A DNA stretch of 64,000 nt, taken from positions 3,162,001 through 3,226,000 of the forward strand of contig NZ_CP113264.1 of the NCBI RefSeq assembly GCF_026642255.1, written 5' to 3'. A program made the translations under genes and the position numbers. Origin of the DNA: Streptomonospora nanhaiensis (GTDB lineage Bacteria > Actinomycetota > Actinomycetes > Streptosporangiales > Streptosporangiaceae). The notes under the pieces are model-generated. The model was not told the origin of the DNA. It saw only the letters and a program-made list of their open reading frames with translations, and ran no database searches. Positions 1 to 8,511 of this stretch are shown here, in pieces; position 1 is the stretch's first letter, and every line of letters starts with the position of its first letter.

Positions 1-1
1 C

Positions 2-199
2 ATCGAGGACCGCTCACCCCTGGGCGCGTGGGCCCTGGACCGCCTCGGCCACCTCACCACCCACCTGGAGCTCAGCTCCCTCACCCGCGGCCGGATCATG
101 CAGTACGCGATACCCGAGCGCCTCAAGGGCGAGTACGGGGTCACCTCCACCGCCCCCCGGGTCCACCCCTGGACCCCGCCGCCGCCCACCCCCACCTGA
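2..199 (+). CDS. C-terminal end of an unidentified protein (5' truncated by window)
   Basis: An open frame runs in from the window edge and stops at TGA 197-199, giving the last 65 residues of a protein. The tail reads as real protein (for example GAWALDRLGHLTTHLELSS, then RIMQYAIPERLKGEYG) and ends in a proline-rich run. It lacks a transmembrane segment or a motif I can assign. A spacer of about 210 bases with its own promoter separates it from anmK, so it is probably a separate transcription unit. The family is not recognised; coding status rests on codon use and residue composition. Confidence 0.6.
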   Translation: MEDRSPLGAWALDRLGHLTTHLELSSLTRGRIMQYAIPERLKGEYGVTSTAPRVHPWTPPPPTPT

Positions 200-269
200 G
201 CGCCGGGCGTCCCGGTCGCGCGACGCGGTCGGCTGCCCCCGGCCGCTTCCACAGGACGGACAAGGGGGA

Positions 270-297
270 TTGACGCGGGCGTCACACACGGTATAAG
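270..297 (+). promoter_or_regulatory. Sigma-70-type promoter of anmK
   Basis: TTGACG at 270-275 and TATAAG at 292-297 are separated by 16 bases, a good match to the housekeeping consensus. Transcription would start near 304, leaving a leader of about 108 bases before the anmK start. Inferred from sequence only. Confidence 0.6.
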
Positions 298-411
298 CCT
301 GGTGGGCAGACAGCGACCGGAGGTGCGGATGGTAGCCGGACGTGTCCGAACGCGCCGGGCGGGGCCCGGGAGGCGCCGCCGGGGCACCGCCGTCCCCGGA
401 GCGGAGGCCCC

Positions 412-1590
412 GTGATCGTCCTCGGGCTGTCCTCCGGAACCTCGGCCGACGGGATCGACGTCGCCGCCGCACGCCTGGAACTGGACGCGGACCTGGTCCG
501 CCTGGCGCCGCTGGGCCACCGCATCGTCCCCTACCCGGCCGACCTGCGCAAGGAGCTCCGCGACGCCCTCCCGCCCGCGGCGACCACCATGCAGGCCGTG
601 TGCCGGCTCGACACCCGCATCGGGCAGGCGTTCGCCGAGGCCGCGCGCCTGGGCGCGGACGAGCTCGCCGGAGGACGCGCGGACCTGGTGGCCTCGCACG
701 GCCAGACCCTCTTCCACTGGGCCGAGGGGGCCTCGGTGCACGGGACCCTCCAACTCGGCCAGCCCGCGTGGATCGCCGGGGCCACCGGCCTGCCGGTCGT
801 GTCGGACCTGCGCACGGCCGACGTGGCGGCCGGGGGCCAGGGCGCGCCGCTGGCCGCACTGCTGGACGTCCTCCTCCTCGGCGGGCGCGCCGAACCCGCG
901 GCCGCACTGAACCTCGGCGGCATCGCCAACGTCACCGTCGTCCGGGACGGGACCCCGCCCGTGGCCTTCGACACCGGTCCGGGCAACGCCCTGATGGACG
1001 CCGCGGTGCGCCGGGCGACCGGCGGGCGCGCCGACCTCGACGCCGACGGCGCCCTGGCCGGGGCCGGCCGCCCCGACCCCGCCCTGCTCGAACTCCTGCT
1101 CGCCGAGCCGTACTACGGGCTGGCCCCGCCCAAGTCCACCGGTCCGGAGCTGTTCGGCCCCGGCCACCTCGACGCGGCGCTGCGGCGCTCGGGAACACCG
1201 GAGGCCGCCGACCTGCTGGCCACCCTGGCCGAGCTCACCGCCGTCACCGTCGCGGACGCGCTGCGGCCCTACGGGACCGCCGACGTGTTCGCGTCCGGCG
1301 GCGGCACGCGCAACCCGGTGCTGATGGACCGGATCGCCGCCCGGCTCGCACCGGCGCGGCTCCGGCCGTTCGACGCCCTCGGGCTGGACAGCGACGCCAA
1401 GGAGGCCTACCTGTTCGCGCTGATCGGCTTCCTCACCTGGCACGGGATCGCCGGGTCCCTCCCCGGCTGCACGGGCGCGCGCCGCCCGTCGCTCGCCGGC
1501 CGCCTCACCCCGGGGGCCGGACCGCTCCGGCTGCCCGAACCGGCGGCCGTCGCACCCGCGCGCCTGAGGGTCGACGCGCCGGCGCCCTGA
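412..1590 (+). CDS. anmK: Anhydro-N-acetylmuramic acid kinase
   Basis: AnmK cleaves the 1,6-anhydro ring of anhydro-MurNAc and phosphorylates it to MurNAc-6-phosphate, a cytoplasmic step in cell-wall recycling. The 392-residue length fits the family. The N-terminus has the ASKHA-fold phosphate loop (GLSSGTSADGID), followed by SHGQT near residue 105, the LNLGGIANVT segment, and the FDTGPGNALMD signature that contains the catalytic Asp of the family. The GTG at 412 is chosen because GGAGG at 403-407 lies at ideal spacing. The next gene is a sodium:solute symporter 92 bases downstream on the same strand, suggesting co-transcription and import of a peptidoglycan-derived sugar. No MurQ etherase is visible in the window. 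Confidence 0.93.
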   Translation: MIVLGLSSGTSADGIDVAAARLELDADLVRLAPLGHRIVPYPADLRKELRDALPPAATTMQAVCRLDTRIGQAFAEAARLGADELAGGRADLVASHGQTLFHWAEGASVHGTLQLGQPAWIAGATGLPVVSDLRTADVAAGGQGAPLAALLDVLLLGGRAEPAAALNLGGIANVTVVRDGTPPVAFDTGPGNALMDAAVRRATGGRADLDADGALAGAGRPDPALLELLLAEPYYGLAPPKSTGPELFGPGHLDAALRRSGTPEAADLLATLAELTAVTVADALRPYGTADVFASGGGTRNPVLMDRIAARLAPARLRPFDALGLDSDAKEAYLFALIGFLTWHGIAGSLPGCTGARRPSLAGRLTPGAGPLRLPEPAAVAPARLRVDAPAP

Positions 1591-1682
1591 GCCCGCCCCC
1601 GCCCCGCACATGCCGCACCGACCCCGGCGCCGTGACCCGCCCGCCCCGCCCGCACCCGCCCCCCACCTCCCGGAGCCGCCCC

Positions 1683-3188
1683 GTGCACGCCGTCGATCTC
1701 GCGGTCATCGTGGTGTACCTGCTGTGCTCGGCATGGCTCGGCCTGAGGCTGTCCGGCCGCCAGCGCAACACACGCGACTACTTCATCGGCGGCCGCAACC
1801 TGCCCTGGTGGGCGGTCTGCCTGTCCGTCGTGGCCACCGAGACCAGCGCCCTGACCGTCATCAGCCTCCCCGGCGTGGCCTACCTGGGGGACGTGACCTT
1901 CCTCCAGGTGGCGGTCGGCTACCTCATCGGGCGCGTCGTCGTCGCGTTCGTGCTGCTGCCCCGGTACTACCAGGGCGAGATGACCACGGCCTACGCCTAC
2001 CTCGGCCTGCGCTTCGGCCGGGGCCTGCAGAGCACGGCCTCGGTGACGTTCCTGTTCACCCGGCTCCTCGCGGACGGTGTGCGGATGTTCGCCGCCGCCA
2101 TCCCCATGAAGATCGTCCTGGACTCCTACGGGATCGAACTGCCCTACTTCACGATCATCGCCCTGCTCGGCGGGGTCACCGTCCTCTACACCCTCATCGG
2201 CGGCATCAGGGCGGTGGTGTGGGTGGACGTCCTCCAGATGGCGCTGTACGTGCTCGGAGGCGTCGTCGCCCTCGTCGTCATCGTCGAGAGCCTCGACGTG
2301 AACTTCCTCGCGGTCGCCGCGGAGGAGGGCAAGACCCGGTTCCTCGACTTCACGTCGAACCCGGTCTCCTCGCCGTACGCCACGGTCACCGCGGTACTGG
2401 GAGGGGCACTGCTCTCCACCGCCTCGCACGGCGCGGACCAGATCATCGTGCAGCGGCTGCTGGGCTGCCGCAGCCTCCGCGACGCGCAGAAGGCGGTGAT
2501 CGGCAGCGCGGTCGTGGTCTTCCTCCAGTTCGCCCTGTTCCTCACGGTCGGCCTGGCCCTGTACTCCTACTTCGAGGGCGCCTCGACCGAGCGGCTCGGC
2601 CTCGCCAGCTCCGACGAGCTGTTCCCGGTGTTCATCGTCGAGGGGCTGCCCACGGGCCTGTCGGGGCTCCTGCTCGCCGGCATCATGGCGGCCGCGATGA
2701 GCACCCTGTCCTCGTCCCTGTCGGCGCTGTCGTCCTCCACCATGGCCGACCTCTACGAGCGGTTCGCCCGCCGCCCCCTCACCGACGTCCAGGGGCTGCG
2801 GCTCGGGCGCCTGTTCACCCTCGGGTGGGGGCTGGTGTTCGTCGGCGCGGGGGCGATGTTCACCGGGACGGACACCCCCGTCGTCGAACTGGGCCTGTCC
2901 GTGGCCAGCATCACCTACGGCGGCCTCCTGGGCGCGTTCTTCCTTGGCCTGTGGGTCCACCGGGCCCGCCAGGCCGACGCCGCCGTCGCCTTCGCGGCGG
3001 CCGTCGCGACGATGGCCTGCCTCTTCCTCTTCGCGCCGGGCCTGGTCGGGTTCACGTGGTACACGGCGATCGGCACGGCCATCGTGCTCGGTCTGGGCTA
3101 CCTGCTGTCGCTGCGCCACCGCGGGAGCGCCCCCGCTCCGGCTCCGGAAGCGGAGCCGGAGCGGACGCCGGACGGGGAGAGCCCCTGA
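1683..3188 (+). CDS. Sodium:solute symporter (SSS family)
   Basis: This is a 501-residue inner-membrane protein with about 13 hydrophobic segments. It carries SSS-family features: NTRDYFIGGRNLPWWAVCLS after the first helix, the SVVATETSALTVISLPG stretch of helix 1, and LLLAGIMAAAMSTLSSSLSALS late in the protein, the usual Na+-site region. The frame is open far upstream (to 342), but that part only shadows anmK. GTG at 1683 opens directly into the first membrane helix, with GGAG a short way before it. Being next to anmK it may import amino sugars, anhydro-muropeptide sugars or sialic-acid-like compounds; the substrate is inference. The tail after the last helix is short and Pro/Glu-rich. Confidence 0.88.
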   Translation: MHAVDLAVIVVYLLCSAWLGLRLSGRQRNTRDYFIGGRNLPWWAVCLSVVATETSALTVISLPGVAYLGDVTFLQVAVGYLIGRVVVAFVLLPRYYQGEMTTAYAYLGLRFGRGLQSTASVTFLFTRLLADGVRMFAAAIPMKIVLDSYGIELPYFTIIALLGGVTVLYTLIGGIRAVVWVDVLQMALYVLGGVVALVVIVESLDVNFLAVAAEEGKTRFLDFTSNPVSSPYATVTAVLGGALLSTASHGADQIIVQRLLGCRSLRDAQKAVIGSAVVVFLQFALFLTVGLALYSYFEGASTERLGLASSDELFPVFIVEGLPTGLSGLLLAGIMAAAMSTLSSSLSALSSSTMADLYERFARRPLTDVQGLRLGRLFTLGWGLVFVGAGAMFTGTDTPVVELGLSVASITYGGLLGAFFLGLWVHRARQADAAVAFAAAVATMACLFLFAPGLVGFTWYTAIGTAIVLGLGYLLSLRHRGSAPAPAPEAEPERTPDGESP

Positions 3189-3237
3189 CCCCGCCCGGCG
3201 GGGCCCGGGACCCGGGGACGCACGCGGCCCGTCGCCC

Positions 3238-3585
3238 TCACACGGCGAGGGACAGGAACAGGGCGCCGGCCGCCGCTCCGAGGAATCCGAGGGGCACGAG
3301 GAGGGACAGGTCCGGCGCCCTCAGGTGCACGGCCACCGCGCCGACGAAGAACAGGACCAGGCCGAGCGCGGCCGCCGTCCCCACGAGCGGAACCCCGGCC
3401 AGCCCGAGGAGCAGGCCCAGGGCCCCGGCCCCCTTGAGCAGACCCAGCGCGGTCAGCCAGGACTCGGGCACCCCCACGGCGGCCGAGTTGGCGAGGACGA
3501 ACCGGGCGCGGAGGAGGTCCGCCACGGCGAAGAAGCCGTTCGCGGCGGCGGTGAGCACGGTCACCGCGATGTAGGCGGCGGTCAT
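3238..3585 (-). CDS. DoxX-like small membrane protein
   Basis: The product is 115 residues with four predicted membrane helices and fits the DoxX/DoxX_2 superfamily: the ANGFFAVADLLRARFV segment near the start, then GLLKGAGALGLLLGLAGVP, two further hydrophobic spans, and the last helix reaching the C-terminus. The ATG at 3585 is preceded by GGAGG at good spacing. It stands alone, convergent with the symporter gene (about 50 bases apart) and divergent from the virginiamycin-lyase homologue. Proteins of this group are membrane-embedded and often linked to redox or thiol stress, but no specific job can be assigned here. Confidence 0.8.
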   Translation of the reverse strand: MTAAYIAVTVLTAAANGFFAVADLLRARFVLANSAAVGVPESWLTALGLLKGAGALGLLLGLAGVPLVGTAAALGLVLFFVGAVAVHLRAPDLSLLVPLGFLGAAAGALFLSLAV

Positions 3586-3835
3586 GACGGCCTCCTGCCC
3601 GCCGCCGGTGCCGTGGCGGCCGGGGGCCGGGGGCCGCGATCCCGCGCGTCCGTGGTAGCGCCCGTGTCGGAACGGGTCGTTCGAGGGGTCATGTCCTTCC
3701 ACCTCCGGGAAGTGTCGCTCCGGTGTGTCTCGTCCCTTCTGACGGGCGCCGGCTCCCCAACGTGACACGGGCCCTGCCGCGCCCAGGGGCCGACGGCCGC
3801 CCGGCGTCACCGGGGGCGGCCCACCGCGCGCTTGC

Positions 3836-3921
3836 GGCGCGCGCACGCGCGCGCAAAAGGCGCTCGGGTGAGCCGGCACCGGCGGCCAGGGCCCGCGGCG
3901 CGCACGCGCGCGGAAAAGCGG
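3836..3921. repeat. Two copies of an alternating CG-rich (Z-DNA-prone) element
   Basis: A roughly 25-base element occurs at 3836-3860 and again at 3897-3921. Each copy is a run of alternating purine/pyrimidine (GCGCGCACGCGCGCG-type) followed by an AAAAG box, and a further CGCGCG run follows. Both sit in the 389-base spacer between the DoxX-like gene and the lyase gene. That spacer otherwise shows only the lyase ribosome-binding site at 3963-3968. Function unknown; a supercoiling-sensitive or protein-binding site is possible. Confidence 0.55.
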
Positions 3922-3974
3922 TTGCGCGCGCCCCGCCCCGCGACCACGATGGTCCGCCGGACAGGAGGCCCCAC

Positions 3975-4874
3975 ATGACCCACCACGCACACGTCCACAC
4001 CCTCAGTGAGCGCCCGCTGGCAGCGCCGGGCGCCGGCCTCTACGGCGTCACCGGAGCGGACGACGGCTCCCTCTGGGCCACACTCGTCCACCACGGGCAG
4101 ATCGCCCGCCTGACGCCGGACGGCGCGGCGACCCTGTACCCGCTGGACTCCGCGACCTGCGGCCCCTCGCTCATCACCCCGGGCCCCGACGGCGCGCTCT
4201 GGTTCACCCGCACCCAGGACGACAGGATCGGCCGCATCACAGCGGAGGGCGAGGCGGGGTCCTTCGCGCTGCCCGTCCCCGGCGCACGCCCCTTCGGCAT
4301 CGCGGCGGGACCCGACGGGGCGCTGTGGTTCACCGAGATGAACACCGACCGCATCGGGCGCATCACCCCGGACGGGGAGATCACCGGGTTCTCCCTGCCG
4401 ACCCGGGGCGGCTTCCCGTCGTTCGTCACCGCGGGGCCGGACGGGGCCCTGTACTTCACCCTCAACCAGGCCGACGCGGTCGGCCGGATCACCGTCGGCG
4501 GGCACGTCACCGTCCACGCCCTCCCCACCCGCGGCGCGGCGCCCGTGGGCATCACCGCGGGCGCCGACGGGGCCCTGTGGTTCGTGGAGATCGGAGCCGG
4601 ACAGGTCGGACGCCTCACGCCGGACGGCGACGTCCGGGAGTTCCCCCTGCCCCGGCGCGACTCGCGGCCCCACGCGATCACCGCCGACCCCGCCGGGGGG
4701 TGCTGGTTCACGGAGTGGGGCGCGAACCGGATCGGGCACGTCACCGCCGAGGGGGAGATCGACCTGGTCGACCTGCCGACCCCCCGCAGCGAACCCCACG
4801 GGATCGCGGTCACCGCGGACGGCGCGGTGTGGGCCGCCCTGGAGAACGGGAGCCTCGCCCGCCTGGCCCCCTGA
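3975..4874 (+). CDS. vgb: Virginiamycin B lyase-like beta-propeller protein
   Basis: The 299-residue protein is built from about seven repeats of the form ITxGPDGALWFTExxxDRIGRITPDGE, the seven-bladed propeller of the Vgb family. Characterised Vgb linearises streptogramin B antibiotics by a Mg-dependent C-O lyase reaction without hydrolysis. Length and repeat number match that family. The C-terminal blades keep the His/Glu-rich surface (SRPHAITAD, CWFTEWGANRIGH, SEPHGIAV), consistent with an active lyase. There is no signal peptide, so it is cytoplasmic. The ATG at 3975 follows AGGAGG by six bases. Actinomycete genomes carry many Vgb homologues of unproven substrate, so resistance is an inference. 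Confidence 0.85.
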   Translation: MTHHAHVHTLSERPLAAPGAGLYGVTGADDGSLWATLVHHGQIARLTPDGAATLYPLDSATCGPSLITPGPDGALWFTRTQDDRIGRITAEGEAGSFALPVPGARPFGIAAGPDGALWFTEMNTDRIGRITPDGEITGFSLPTRGGFPSFVTAGPDGALYFTLNQADAVGRITVGGHVTVHALPTRGAAPVGITAGADGALWFVEIGAGQVGRLTPDGDVREFPLPRRDSRPHAITADPAGGCWFTEWGANRIGHVTAEGEIDLVDLPTPRSEPHGIAVTADGAVWAALENGSLARLAP

Positions 4875-4997
4875 GGCCGGGCGCGGGGAGCCCCCGGATC
4901 CGGGGCGGCGGTCCGTTCCCGCACCGGCGACTCGCCGTAACGGACCCGGTCCGTCCGGGACGGAGGACCGACCCGTGACCGGGCGCACGGCGTCGGC

Positions 4998-5010
4998 TAT
5001 CTTGTCGCCC
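4998..5010 (+). promoter_or_regulatory. Leaderless-type -10 element of the AlkD-like gene
   Basis: TATCTT at 4998-5003 ends seven bases before the ATG at 5011, and there is no ribosome-binding site. This is the usual geometry of leaderless actinobacterial transcripts, with transcription starting at or next to the start codon. Confidence 0.5.
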
Positions 5011-5733
5011 ATGGCTTCCGAACCGACCGCGGCGGCGTTCCTGAAGCGGCTGGACGAGCACCGCGACGACGGGGAACTCCGCAAGTACCAGCGCTACTTC
5101 CGCTTCGACGCCGACGACCAGGACCCGAACGACTACTTCGTGGGCGTGCGCATGGGCACCGTGTTCTCCCTCGCGAAGGAGTTCACGGCCATGGACCTCG
5201 ACCAGATCGAGGTGCTCATGGAGAGCCCCGTCCACGAGGCCCGCGCCGGGGCGATGAGCATCATGGAGAAGAAGGCCCGGCACCGCGGCGCCACCCCCGA
5301 GCAGATCGGGGCCCTGGCGGAGCTGTACCTGCGGCGCCACGACCGGGTCGACAACTGGGACCTGGTCGACCTGGCCGCGCACCACGTCCTCGGCCGCCAC
5401 CTGAACGGCCGCCCGCGCGACGTGCTGTACGACCTGGCACGTTCGGACAACCCGTGGGAGCGGCGGACCGCGATCGTGGCGACCGCGCACTTCATCCGCC
5501 ACCGGGACCTGGACGACACCTTCGCGCTCTCCGGGATCCTCGTCCACGACGACCACGAGCTGGTGCAGAAGGCGGTCGGGTGGATGCTGCGTGCGGCCGG
5601 GGACGTGGACCGCGACCGCCTCCTGGGCTTCCTGGACGCCCACGCGGCCGGTGCGCCGCGGCCGCTGCTCCGCGCGGCGGTCGAGAAGCTCCCGCCGGAC
5701 CGGCGCGCCCACTACCGGGGGCTGCGGGCCTGA
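5011..5733 (+). CDS. DNA alkylation repair protein, AlkD-type HEAT-like glycosylase
   Basis: This 240-residue, all-helical protein belongs to the AlkC/AlkD superfamily, which removes bulky or charged N3/N7-alkylpurines from DNA using stacked HEAT-like repeats. Family marks are YFRFDADDQDPNDYFVGVRMG near residue 35, where AlkD proteins contact DNA; the NWDLVDLAAHHVLG segment in the middle, which carries the conserved catalytic-site Trp/Asp; and SDNPWERRTAIVATAHFIR. The frame stays open to 4975, but ATG 5011 is preferred because the protein-like sequence begins there and a leaderless -10 box precedes it. It appears monocistronic. A role in resisting self-made or environmental alkylators is plausible. 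Confidence 0.88.
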   Translation: MASEPTAAAFLKRLDEHRDDGELRKYQRYFRFDADDQDPNDYFVGVRMGTVFSLAKEFTAMDLDQIEVLMESPVHEARAGAMSIMEKKARHRGATPEQIGALAELYLRRHDRVDNWDLVDLAAHHVLGRHLNGRPRDVLYDLARSDNPWERRTAIVATAHFIRHRDLDDTFALSGILVHDDHELVQKAVGWMLRAAGDVDRDRLLGFLDAHAAGAPRPLLRAAVEKLPPDRRAHYRGLRA

Positions 5734-5849
5734 CAGGCGGGGCCGCGGCCCCGGGCGCGGCGGTCGGCAGAACCCCGGCCGGACCGGCGCGCGTCACCGG
5801 GGACCGCGGGCGCGGCCGAAGGCGTGGGCCCCGCGCCCTCGGCGCGGGA

Positions 5850-7265
5850 TCAGCGCGGCTCCTGGCGCGCGAGCGCCCGGCCGAGCGCGCGCACCCCGTC
5901 GGGGAAGGACCCGGGGTCCGGTCCGGCGTAGTTGAGCCGCAGGTGGGGGCCGGTGGGTTCGGCGGGGAACCACTCGTCGCCCGGGGCGACCACGACCCCG
6001 AGGTCCTCGCAGTCCGCGACGAGCCGCGGCAGGTCGGTGCTGTCGGGGAGCCGGGCCCAGAGGTTCAGCCCGCCCCGGGGCAGCGCCTCCAGGTGCGCGG
6101 CGGGGACGTGCTCGCGCAGGGCGCCGGCGAGGAGGTCGCGCCGGGCGGCCAGCTGGTGGCGCAGCCCCCGCAGGTGGGTGCGCCAGGCGGGCTGGGTGAC
6201 GACGTCGAGCGCGACGGCCTGCAGCACGCCGCTGACGTACAGGGACCCCGCCCGGGCGTCGGCGAGGATCCGCTCCCGGGCGGGGCCGCGGGCGACCACC
6301 CCGGCGACGCGCACGGCCGGGGACACGCTCTTGGTCAGCGAGCGCAGGTACACCACGTGCCCGCCGTCGTCGCGCGCGGCCACGGGCGCCGGCCCGTCCT
6401 CGATCCCGAAGTCGTGCGCCCAGTCGTCCTCGATCAGGAACGCGCCGAAGCGGCGCACGGTGTCCAGCACCCGGTCGGCCAGGTCCGGGGACCAGCGCGC
6501 CCCGGTGGGGTTGGCGAAGTTCGGCTGGGCGTAGAAGGCGCTCGCCCCGGTGCGCTCGAACGCGCGGGCCAGGGAGTCCGGGTCCGGTCCCCCGGCGCCG
6601 CTGGGCACCGGCACGACCCGTGCTCCCGCCTGCGCGGCGGCCAGGAGCGCCCCCCAGTAGGTGGGCGACTCCACCAGCAGCGGGCGGCCCGCGCCGACCA
6701 GGGCGCGGAAGGCGGTGCTGAGCCCGCTCTGGCTCCCCGGCAGGACGACGGCGTCGCCGGGGGCGGGCGGCGCGACCCCGGCGGGGGAGTCCGCCCCCAA
6801 CTCGGTCGCGAACCACGCCCGGAGGTCCGGGAGGCCGGCGGCCGGGGGCCGCGCGACGGCCGACGCGCCGCGTGCGGCCCGTGTGAACGCTCCGCGCACC
6901 AGGCGCTCGGGGAGGAGTTCGCGGTCGGGGTAGCCCGAGTGCAGGGCGACGGCGCCGTCGGGGGCGGTGCGCAGCGCGGCGGCCGACCGGGGCGCGAGCC
7001 GGTCCGTCGGGCCGAGCGCGGCGGTCTGCCACCCGTAGTCGTGCGGACGCGCGGCCCGGGCCGCGCGGACGAAGGTCCCCACCCCGGGGCGGCTCTCCAC
7101 GGCACCCTGGGAGACCAGTGTCCGCAGCGCCTTCTGCACCGTGACCGGGCTCGCCCCGTACTGCGCCACCAGGGCCCGCGTGGACGGCAGCCTCGCCCCC
7201 GGCGGGGCCGTGGCGATCCACGCGCGGAGCCCTGCGACGATACGCGAACTGCTATCGTTGTTCAT
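5850..7265 (-). CDS. MocR-type transcriptional regulator (GntR DNA-binding plus aminotransferase domain)
   Basis: The 471-residue protein joins an N-terminal winged helix (residues about 8-70, LPSTRALVAQYGASPVTVQK) to a fold-type-I aminotransferase domain. NFANPTGARWSP and the SLTKSVS motif with Lys312, the expected PLP lysine, are present. MocR/PdxR proteins use PLP or related ligands to control vitamin B6, GABA or transporter genes. Its ATG shares the CATG at 7263-7266 with the start of the divergent EamA exporter, and an inverted repeat covers both starts. It therefore probably controls that exporter and itself. The ligand is unknown. Confidence 0.9.
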   Translation of the reverse strand: MNNDSSSRIVAGLRAWIATAPPGARLPSTRALVAQYGASPVTVQKALRTLVSQGAVESRPGVGTFVRAARAARPHDYGWQTAALGPTDRLAPRSAAALRTAPDGAVALHSGYPDRELLPERLVRGAFTRAARGASAVARPPAAGLPDLRAWFATELGADSPAGVAPPAPGDAVVLPGSQSGLSTAFRALVGAGRPLLVESPTYWGALLAAAQAGARVVPVPSGAGGPDPDSLARAFERTGASAFYAQPNFANPTGARWSPDLADRVLDTVRRFGAFLIEDDWAHDFGIEDGPAPVAARDDGGHVVYLRSLTKSVSPAVRVAGVVARGPARERILADARAGSLYVSGVLQAVALDVVTQPAWRTHLRGLRHQLAARRDLLAGALREHVPAAHLEALPRGGLNLWARLPDSTDLPRLVADCEDLGVVVAPGDEWFPAEPTGPHLRLNYAGPDPGSFPDGVRALGRALARQEPR

Positions 7266-7281
7266 GAAGAACAACAGTAGC
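7251..7281. promoter_or_regulatory. Inverted repeat over the divergent start codons (MocR operator candidate)
   Basis: GCTATCGTTGTTC at 7251-7263 and GAACAACAGTAGC at 7269-7281 form arms that match at 11 of 13 positions around the spacer ATGAA. The CATG at 7263-7266 supplies the first codon of both genes. A further palindrome, AGTAGCGCTACT, continues on the right. A repressor bound here would block both genes. Confidence 0.6.
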
Positions 7282-8292
7282 GCTACTCAGATGACGCGAC
7301 CAGCGCTATCCTCCCGGGCCGGGTTGCTGTGGGGCCTGCTCGGGGTCACGGCGTTCTCCCTGACCGTCCCCTTCACGCGCGTGGCCGTCGAGGGCGGCGG
7401 GATGTCACCGCTGTTCACCGGCTCCGGCCGTGCGGTCGTCGCCGCGCTCCTGGCGGCCGCCGCCCTGGCGTTCACGGGGCAGAGCCTGCCGCGCGGCAGT
7501 CAGTGGGGCCGCCTGGCCGTCGTCGCCGGAGGCGTGGTCGTCGGTTTCCCGGTGCTCACCTCCTTCGCCCTCACCTCCGCCTCGGCGGGCCACAGTGCCG
7601 TCGTGATCGCCCTCCTGCCCGCGGCGACGGCGGTGACGGCGGCGCTCCGCGGGCGCGAGAGGCCCCCGGCCCGCTTCTGGACCACGGCGGCCGTCGGCGC
7701 GGTGGCCGCCGTCGTGTTCGCCTCGCTGCAGGGCGGCGGGCCCGGCGGACCGTACCTGTCCGACCTCCTGCTGTTCGGCGCCGTGGCATCGGCCGCGGTC
7801 GGCTACGCGGAGGGCGGGCTCCTGGCGCGCGAACTCGGCGCGTGGCAGACCGTCTCCTGGGCCCTCGTCCTGTCCTTCCCCCTGATGGCCGTCCTCACGG
7901 GGGTGGCGGTGGCCGACCGGCCGCCGAGCGGCTCCCCCGCCGAGTGGGCGGCCTTCGCCTACCTGGCGGTGGTGAGCATGTTCCTCGGCTTCTTCGCCTG
8001 GTACCGGGGACTGGCGATCGGCCCGATGGCGCAGGTCAGCCAGGTCCAACTCGTCCAGCCGGTCATGACCATCGGCTGGGCCGCCCTGATCCTGCACGAA
8101 CAGCTCACCTGGCCCACGGTCCTCGGAGGGGTGGCGGTGGTCGCCTGCGCGGCGACGGCCGTCCGCGCCCGCCTGCGGCCGACCGCGGGGAAGGGGGCCG
8201 GGACCGTGGCGGGGGCCGACCCGGCGCAGCGGAGCCGTGGCGGAACCGGCGGGGACCGGACGGGCCGGTGGCGCACGGGACCCCGTGGCTAG
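7264..8292 (+). CDS. EamA/DMT-family exporter
   Basis: This 342-residue protein has ten hydrophobic segments in two EamA repeats (first from about residue 15, second from about residue 165). It is typical of drug/metabolite or amino-acid exporters such as RhaT/YdcZ-like carriers. The last helix is followed by an unusually long charged, Gly/Arg-rich tail of about 40 residues. The start is uncertain: ATG 7264 lies inside the MocR inverted repeat and gives a mirror-image N-terminus to the regulator, while ATG 7291 is an alternative just before the first helix. Pairing with a PLP-binding MocR suggests export of an amine, amino acid or B6 vitamer (inference). Confidence 0.85.
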   Translation: MKNNSSATQMTRPALSSRAGLLWGLLGVTAFSLTVPFTRVAVEGGGMSPLFTGSGRAVVAALLAAAALAFTGQSLPRGSQWGRLAVVAGGVVVGFPVLTSFALTSASAGHSAVVIALLPAATAVTAALRGRERPPARFWTTAAVGAVAAVVFASLQGGGPGGPYLSDLLLFGAVASAAVGYAEGGLLARELGAWQTVSWALVLSFPLMAVLTGVAVADRPPSGSPAEWAAFAYLAVVSMFLGFFAWYRGLAIGPMAQVSQVQLVQPVMTIGWAALILHEQLTWPTVLGGVAVVACAATAVRARLRPTAGKGAGTVAGADPAQRSRGGTGGDRTGRWRTGPRG

Positions 8293-8447
8293 CCGGCACG
8301 ACCCCTTCCACGCGCGACCCCGCCCGGTTTCGCCGGGCGGGGTTCGGACCGGCTCGGACGGAAGAACGGGGTCCGGGCACGGGGCGCGTTCCCCGTGGGG
8401 GCGGTGAACCCCTCCGGCGTGACCCCCGGACGGGAGGCCCCCTGCGC

Positions 8448-8501
8448 CGTCGCGGGCGCGGCTCCGCCTCCACTCCGGTCGGGGGAGCCGCGCCCGCGAC
8501 G
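8448..8501. terminator. Bidirectional terminator hairpin
   Basis: A perfect 18-base inverted repeat (8448-8465 with 8484-8501) has an 18-base loop and is followed by GGTTT. It lies between the ends of the convergent EamA gene and the MFS operon and should terminate both. Confidence 0.75.
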
Positions 8502-8511
8502 GGTTTCCCGG

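Noticed and set aside
342..1682. Long N-terminal extension of the symporter reading frame
   Set aside because: This stretch is the out-of-frame shadow of anmK; it is Arg/Pro-rich and not protein-like, and GTG 1683 starts directly before the first membrane helix.
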